DNA of 64,000 nt from Massilia sp. YIM B02763. Lineage in GTDB: Bacteria > Pseudomonadota > Gammaproteobacteria > Burkholderiales > Burkholderiaceae_D. Location of the stretch: assembly GCF_030412015.1 (NCBI RefSeq), contig NZ_JASNRD010000007.1:1-64000 (forward strand), in the 5' to 3' direction. Position numbers and translations under genes: made by a program. The notes under the pieces are model-generated. The model was not told where the DNA came from and searched no databases. It saw only the letters and a list, made by a program, of their open reading frames with translations. The stretch's first letter is position 1, and every line of letters begins with the position of its first letter. Shown piece after piece: positions 60,755-64,000 of this stretch.

Positions 60755-63700
60755 ATGAACGACATCACCCCCGCCGCCAGGCTCGACCTGCCCGAGCAGG
60801 CGCGCCTCACGAACAAAGTCCGCTTCGTCACCGCCGCCTCGCTGTTCGACGGCCACGACGCCTCGATCAACATCATGCGCCGCATCCTGCAGTCGAACGG
60901 CGCCGAGGTCGTGCACCTGGGCCACAACCGTTCCGTCGACGAAGTCGTCACCGCGGCGCTGGCCGAGGACGTGCAGGGCATTGCCATTTCCAGCTACCAG
61001 GGCGGCCACGTCGAATACTTCAAGTACATGATCGACCTGCTGCGCCAGCGCGGCGGCGCCCACATCAAGGTGTTCGGCGGCGGCGGCGGCGTGATCGTGC
61101 CGAGCGAGATCCAGGAACTGCACGCGTATGGCGTGGCCAGGATCTTCAGCCCCGAGGACGGCCAGCGCATGGGCCTCGTCGGCATGATCCGCTCGATGCT
61201 GGAAGCCTGCGATATCGACCTCTCGCCGTATGCCCCGACGACGATCGCGGCGCTGCAGGCCGGCGCCATCGCCGAGCGCCACCGCCCGCTGGCCCAGCTC
61301 ATCACGGCGCTGGAAAACGGCAAGGCATCGGAACAGCTGCGCAAGCAAATCATGGACGCGGCCGAAGGCATGCCCGTGCCCGTGCTGGGCATTACCGGCA
61401 CCGGCGGCGCCGGCAAGTCCTCGCTGACCGACGAACTGGTGCGGCGCATCCGCCTGGACCAGGGCGACCGCCTGAACATCGCCATCGTCTCGATCGACCC
61501 GTCGCGGCGCAAGTCGGGCGGCGCGCTGCTGGGCGACCGCATCCGCATGAATGCGATCAATCCGTGGAACGGGCAGGCACGGGTGTTCATGCGTTCGCTC
61601 GCCACGCGCGAAGCGGGTTCCGAGATCTCGCAGGCGCTGCCCGACGTCATCGCCGCCTGCAAGGTGGCGGGCTTCGACCTCGTGATCGTGGAGACCTCGG
61701 GCATCGGCCAGGGCGACGCCGCCATCGTGCCGCACGTGGACCTGTCGATGTACGTGATGACCCCGGAATTCGGCGCCGCCTCGCAGCTGGAAAAGATCGA
61801 CATGCTCGATTTCGCCGACTTCATCGCGATCAACAAGTTCGACCGCAAGGGCGCCCAGGATGCGCTGCGCGACGTGGCCAAGCAGTACCAGCGCAACCGC
61901 GAACTGTGGTCGATGGACCCGGACCAGATGCCCGTCTACGGCACCCAGGCCTCGCGCTTCAACGACGACGGCGTCACGGCGCTGTACCACGGCCTGCTGC
62001 CGGCATTGGCGCAACTGGGCCTTCGGGTCGAGCCCTCCAGGCTGGAAAAACCGTCGCAGCGCCATTCGAGCGGCAAGCACGTGATCGTCCCGCCGGCGCG
62101 CACGCGCTACCTGGCCGAGATCGCGGACACGGTGCGCGGCTACCACCGCAACACGGGCAAGCAGGTCAAGCTCGCGCGCGAGCGCCAGCAGCTGACGGAA
62201 ACGAAGCGCATGCTGGCCGCCGCGAATCGCGAGGTGGTCCTCGACGACCTGATCGCGGAACGCGACAACGCGATGGATGGCGAAGCGAAGACGCTGCTCG
62301 CGTCCTGGCCGCAACTGCAGCAGACCTATGCGGGCGACGAGCACGTCGTCAAAATCCGCGACAAGGAAATCCGCACGCGCCTGACCACCACGACCCTGTC
62401 CGGCAACAAGGTGCGCAAGGTCGCGCTGCCGAAGTACGAGGACCACGGCGAGATCCTGCGCTTCCTGATGCTGGAAAACGTGCCCGGTTCCTTCCCCTAC
62501 ACGGCCGGCGTGTTCCCGTTCAAGCGCGAAGGCGAAGACCCGACCCGCATGTTCGCCGGCGAGGGCGACGCCTTCCGCACCAACCGCCGCTTCAAGCTGG
62601 TCTCGACGGGCATGGACGCCAAGCGCCTGTCGACGGCCTTCGACTCCGTCACGCTGTACGGCGCCGACCCGGCCCTGCGTCCGGACATCTACGGCAAGGT
62701 GGGCAATTCGGGCGTGTCGATCGCCACGCTGGACGACATGAAGGTGCTGTACGACGGCTTCGACCTGTGCAGTCCGTCGACGTCCGTGTCGATGACGATC
62801 AACGGCCCGGCGCCGACGATCCTGGCGATGTTCATGAACACGGCGATCGACCAGCAGATGGAGAAGTTCGAAGCCGACCAGGGCCGCCCGCCGAGCGCGG
62901 AAGAAGCGCACAAGATCCGGGAATGGGTGCTGGCCAATGTGCGCGGCACCGTGCAGGCCGACATCCTGAAAGAAGACCAGGGCCAGAACACCTGCATCTT
63001 CTCCACCGAGTTCTCGCTCAAGGTAATGGGCGACATCCAGGAATACTTCGTGCAGCACCAGGTGCGCAACTTCTATTCCGTCTCGATCTCGGGCTACCAC
63101 ATCGCCGAGGCCGGAGCGAACCCGATCTCGCAGCTCGCGTTCACGCTGTCGAACGGCTTCACCTTCGTCGAAGCCTATCTCGCGCGCGGCATGCACATCG
63201 ACGACTTCGCGCCGAACCTGTCGTTCTTCTTCTCGAACGGCATGGACCCGGAATACACGGTGCTGGGCCGCGTCGCGCGCCGCATCTGGGCCGTGGCGAT
63301 GCGCGACAAGTACGGCGCCAACGACCGCTCGCAAAAGCTGAAGTACCACGTGCAGACCTCGGGCCGCTCGCTGCACGCGCAGGAAATCGACTTCAACGAC
63401 ATCCGCACGACGCTGCAGGCCCTGATCGCCATCTACGACAACTGCAACTCGCTGCACACGAATGCCTACGACGAGGCGATCACCACGCCGACCGACGAAT
63501 CGGTGCGGCGCGCGCTCGCGATCCAGCTGATCATCAACCGCGAATGGGGCCTGGCCAGGAACGAGAACCCGAACCAGGGCGCGTTCATCATCGACGAGCT
63601 GACCGACCTGGTCGAGGAAGCCGTGCTGCAGGAATTCGAACGCATCGCCGAGCGGGGCGGCGTGCTGGGCGCCATGGAGACGGGCTACCAGCGCGGCAAG

Positions 63701-64000
63701 ATCCAGGAAGAGTCGATGCTGTACGAGCATCGCAAGCACGACGGCTCGCTGCCCATCATCGGCGTCAACACCTTCCGCAACCCGAAGGGCGAAGGCGCGC
63801 CGGCCACGATCGAACTGGCGCGCTCCACGGACGACGAAAAACAGTCCCAGCTCCAGCGCCTGGACGCCTTCCACGGGCGCCACGCGGGCGCCGCGCCGGC
63901 CGCCCTGGCCGCGCTGCAGCAGGCCGCCATCGACAACGAGAACGTGTTCGCCTGCCTGATGGATGCCGTGCGCGTGTGCTCGCTGGGCCAGATCACGACG
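60755..64000 (+). CDS. icmF: Fused isobutyryl-CoA mutase IcmF (3' end cut by window)
   Basis: An adenosylcobalamin enzyme that interconverts isobutyryl- and n-butyryl-CoA, with its GTPase chaperone built in. From ATG at 60755 ([18 protein letters not shown]) 1082 codons are visible. Domains: B12-binding ([17 protein letters not shown], with the base-off His), the MeaI-type GTPase (Walker [18 protein letters not shown], about residues 211-225), and the mutase barrel ([39 protein letters not shown]). The usual family ends about a dozen residues after the last visible LGQITT, so it is almost complete. Preceded by a LiuR-like operator. Confidence 0.95.
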   Translation, partial: MNDITPAARLDLPEQARLTNKVRFVTAASLFDGHDASINIMRRILQSNGAEVVHLGHNRSVDEVVTAALAEDVQGIAISSYQGGHVEYFKYMIDLLRQRGGAHIKVFGGGGGVIVPSEIQELHAYGVARIFSPEDGQRMGLVGMIRSMLEACDIDLSPYAPTTIAALQAGAIAERHRPLAQLITALENGKASEQLRKQIMDAAEGMPVPVLGITGTGGAGKSSLTDELVRRIRLDQGDRLNIAIVSIDPSRRKSGGALLGDRIRMNAINPWNGQARVFMRSLATREAGSEISQALPDVIAACKVAGFDLVIVETSGIGQGDAAIVPHVDLSMYVMTPEFGAASQLEKIDMLDFADFIAINKFDRKGAQDALRDVAKQYQRNRELWSMDPDQMPVYGTQASRFNDDGVTALYHGLLPALAQLGLRVEPSRLEKPSQRHSSGKHVIVPPARTRYLAEIADTVRGYHRNTGKQVKLARERQQLTETKRMLAAANREVVLDDLIAERDNAMDGEAKTLLASWPQLQQTYAGDEHVVKIRDKEIRTRLTTTTLSGNKVRKVALPKYEDHGEILRFLMLENVPGSFPYTAGVFPFKREGEDPTRMFAGEGDAFRTNRRFKLVSTGMDAKRLSTAFDSVTLYGADPALRPDIYGKVGNSGVSIATLDDMKVLYDGFDLCSPSTSVSMTINGPAPTILAMFMNTAIDQQMEKFEADQGRPPSAEEAHKIREWVLANVRGTVQADILKEDQGQNTCIFSTEFSLKVMGDIQEYFVQHQVRNFYSVSISGYHIAEAGANPISQLAFTLSNGFTFVEAYLARGMHIDDFAPNLSFFFSNGMDPEYTVLGRVARRIWAVAMRDKYGANDRSQKLKYHVQTSGRSLHAQEIDFNDIRTTLQALIAIYDNCNSLHTNAYDEAITTPTDESVRRALAIQLIINREWGLARNENPNQGAFIIDELTDLVEEAVLQEFERIAERGGVLGAMETGYQRGKIQEESMLYEHRKHDGSLPIIGVNTFRNPKGEGAPATIELARSTDDEKQSQLQRLDAFHGRHAGAAPAALAALQQAAIDNENVFACLMDAVRVCSLGQITT

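Noticed and set aside
60731..63883. 1050-codon minus-strand open frame opposite icmF
   Set aside because: The translation is rich in Arg, Ala, His and Gln without any domain, and the plus strand encodes a clear IcmF over the whole length.

Overview
The window is high-GC chromosomal DNA that looks like a member of the Oxalobacteraceae (Massilia or a close relative; Betaproteobacteria, Burkholderiales). This rests on gene content and order: a gspGHIJKLMNDEFC type II secretion operon, gpmA-envC-ctpA-moeB, secB-gpsA, petABC-sspAB, a cydPABX operon and a fused isobutyryl-CoA mutase. No database search was run, so the genus is inference.

Layout. 1-1.2 kb: a small unknown protein, a long imperfect inverted repeat and an XRE regulator. 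1.25-12.6 kb (minus strand): a complete type II secretion operon except for the prepilin peptidase gspO. 12.7-17.2 kb (minus): moeB/thiF-like, ctpA protease, envC and gpmA. 17.3-20.3 kb (plus): rhodanese, glutaredoxin, secB, an SH3 protein and gpsA. 20.4-23.1 kb (minus): cupin, DUF2461, DegS/HtrA-like protease and mscL. 23.3-27.5 kb (plus): petABC (cytochrome bc1) and sspAB. 27.5-33.2 kb: an intact tRNA-Thr(UGU) carries two tandem integrated elements, marked by three copies of the tRNA 3' end and two decayed tyrosine integrases. This AT-richer stretch also holds a 21-bp tandem-repeat array, an AlbA_2/COG2865 gene, a pair of very small unannotated ORFs and a protein with nuclease-like residue spacing. 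33.3-34.3 kb: a GNAT-like gene and an orphan terminator. 34.3-38.9 kb: a TPR protein, RtcB RNA ligase, a DUF2807 protein and a BON lipoprotein. 39.0-49.7 kb (minus): a Tad/Flp pilus locus in the order flp, cpaA/tadV, AAA ATPase, cpaB, cpaC, lipoprotein, cpaE, cpaF, tadB, tadC, tadD. 50.0-52.3 kb: a convergent diguanylate cyclase and HD-GYP phosphodiesterase. 52.4-56.8 kb: a LysR regulator and cydPABX behind a perfect FNR-type box. 57.0-64.0 kb: an indolepyruvate ferredoxin oxidoreductase-family protein and icmF, whose 3' end is cut by the window edge.

How the parts fit. The envelope dominates: protein export (SecB, type II secretion), division-site peptidoglycan remodelling (EnvC, CtpA), envelope quality control (HtrA), osmotic release (MscL) and surface pili (Tad) beside c-di-GMP enzymes that may control adhesion. 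The respiratory genes form two branches, a bc1 complex and an FNR-linked high-affinity bd oxidase. IcmF and the oxidoreductase suggest amino-acid or branched acyl-CoA catabolism. The least understood part is the tRNA-Thr island.
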